Shown here piece after piece: positions 63,327-64,000 of a DNA stretch of 64,000 nucleotides (position 1 is its first letter; each line of letters opens with the position of its first letter). The notes beneath the pieces were generated by a model that worked only from the letters and a program-made list of their open reading frames with translations, was not told the origin of the DNA and did no database searches. Location: the NCBI RefSeq assembly GCF_005049235.1, contig NZ_SUMD01000004.1, positions 434,001 to 498,000 on the forward strand, in the 5' to 3' direction. This DNA comes from Rhodococcus oryzae. Its GTDB lineage: Bacteria > Actinomycetota > Actinomycetes > Mycobacteriales > Mycobacteriaceae. The position numbers were made by a program, and so were the translations under genes.

Positions 63327-64000
63327 GCCTGATCGACGACAAGGTCGAACTCCCCACCACCGTGCCGTCGCGCCCTGGGTTCCGGGTCGGGCCGGTCTCC
63401 CTGGTCCGCCGCACCACCATGGTCGCGATCACCGCCGGCCTGCTGCTCGCCGCGTTCCTGCTGCTGTGCATCAACATCGGCCGCGGCGACTTCGCAATCT
63501 CGGTGCCGACCGTCGCCGAGATCCTCTTCGGCGGCGGCACCAAGGTCGAGCGGTTCATTGTGATGGACCTGCGCCTGCCGCGCGCCCTCACCGCGCTGCT
63601 CACCGGGCTCGCGCTCGGCATCTCCGGCGCGATCACCCAGTCCATCCTGCGCAATCCCCTGGCCAGCCCGGACCTGTTGGGTATCACCGCCGGGGCGAGC
63701 GCGGCCGCCGTGGCCCTCATCGTGCTGGCGGGCGGCGGCAGCTTCGTGGGACTGCTCGCGGTGCTCGGCATCCCGATCGCGGCGCTGATCGGCGGCATCG
63801 CGACTGCCGTCATCATCTACGCGCTCGCGTGGCGCGGCGGAGTCCAGGGCTACCGGGTGGTGCTGATCGGCATCGGGTTCAACGCCATGCTGATCGCCGC
63901 GATCCAGTGGATGCTGATCTCCGCCGACATCAACGACGTCGCCCGCGCGCAGGTCTGGCTGAACGGCTCCCTCAACGGCAGCGACTGGGCGCAGGTCTGG
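63323..64000 (+). CDS. FecCD-type siderophore permease, second subunit (3' end outside window)
   Basis: At least 226 codons, running off the right edge. GTG overlaps the previous stop (GTGA). 'DLRLPRALTALLTGLALGIS', 'QSILRNPLASPDLLGITAGA' and 'GYRVVLIGIGFNAMLIAAIQ' are FecCD signatures, with an N-terminal tail of about 30 hydrophilic residues. With the RDD-FecCD protein it should form the membrane channel of the importer; the ATPase and binding protein are expected downstream. Confidence 0.93.
   Translation, partial: MSLIDDKVELPTTVPSRPGFRVGPVSLVRRTTMVAITAGLLLAAFLLLCINIGRGDFAISVPTVAEILFGGGTKVERFIVMDLRLPRALTALLTGLALGISGAITQSILRNPLASPDLLGITAGASAAAVALIVLAGGGSFVGLLAVLGIPIAALIGGIATAVIIYALAWRGGVQGYRVVLIGIGFNAMLIAAIQWMLISADINDVARAQVWLNGSLNGSDWAQVW

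Overview
The window is chromosomal DNA of a high-GC actinobacterium. The gene families present (SigF-type sigma factor with its anti-sigma factor, group 1h [NiFe]-hydrogenase with DUF5947/DUF6084/DUF6893 partners, a full 14-subunit NDH-1 operon behind an Rv3143-like response regulator, IdeR-type iron boxes) point to the Mycobacteriales, most likely a Nocardiaceae member (Rhodococcus or Nocardia). The genus is an inference; no rRNA or tRNA gene was seen.

Layout. 0.1-4 kb: a general-stress block with a STAS protein, anti-sigma factor, SigF-like factor and small stress proteins (Rho-N/DUF7218, CsbD, DUF6131, a 66-aa membrane protein). Four promoters with the same GTTT-N16-GGGTA geometry show that the factor probably reads this block. 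4.1-7.1 kb: an iron-box-controlled small gene, a secreted protein and a GNAT-AAA+ fusion. 7.2-27.2 kb: a hydrogenase island. A plus-strand operon carries hypF, two SIS-domain proteins (one fused to a HypC-like tail), hypE, hypC, hypD and a DUF6390 gene. A minus-strand block carries a nickel permease, hypA, hypB, the structural genes hhyS and hhyL, a NifU/Rieske-like protein, four conserved unknowns, the maturation endopeptidase and a second hypC. A RES/Xre toxin-antitoxin pair, a LysE exporter and a DUF6226 gene sit between the two halves.

27.2-33.1 kb: an MFS exporter, a divergent NTF2-like/XRE pair around a perfect 17-bp palindrome, NADP-type glutamate dehydrogenase and type II NADH dehydrogenase. 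33.1-37.9 kb: ureABCFGD on the minus strand with an ArsR-family metal sensor translationally coupled to its 3' end. Together with the hydrogenase and the nickel permease this makes the region heavily nickel-dependent. 38-54.7 kb: the response regulator and nuoA-N, tightly overlapped, with NuoE and NuoF fused into one protein and short repeats inserted in frame in several subunits.

54.7-60.1 kb: an accessory segment with locally lower GC: a doubly frameshifted IS110-family transposase with a long non-coding left flank, small membrane proteins, and a secreted Gly-rich two-cysteine protein stop-start coupled to an 89-aa membrane protein (a bacteriocin/immunity-like pair). 60.2-64 kb: a hotdog thioesterase and an iron-regulated locus with divergent IdeR boxes, an RDD-FecCD fused siderophore permease and its partner permease, which runs off the window.

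Working together: hydrogenase (electrons from trace H2), NDH-1 and NDH-2 feed the respiratory chain. Urease, the nickel permease and HypA/B handle nickel. SigF, IdeR-like, CRP-like and ArsR-type sites suggest control by stress, iron, cAMP and metal.
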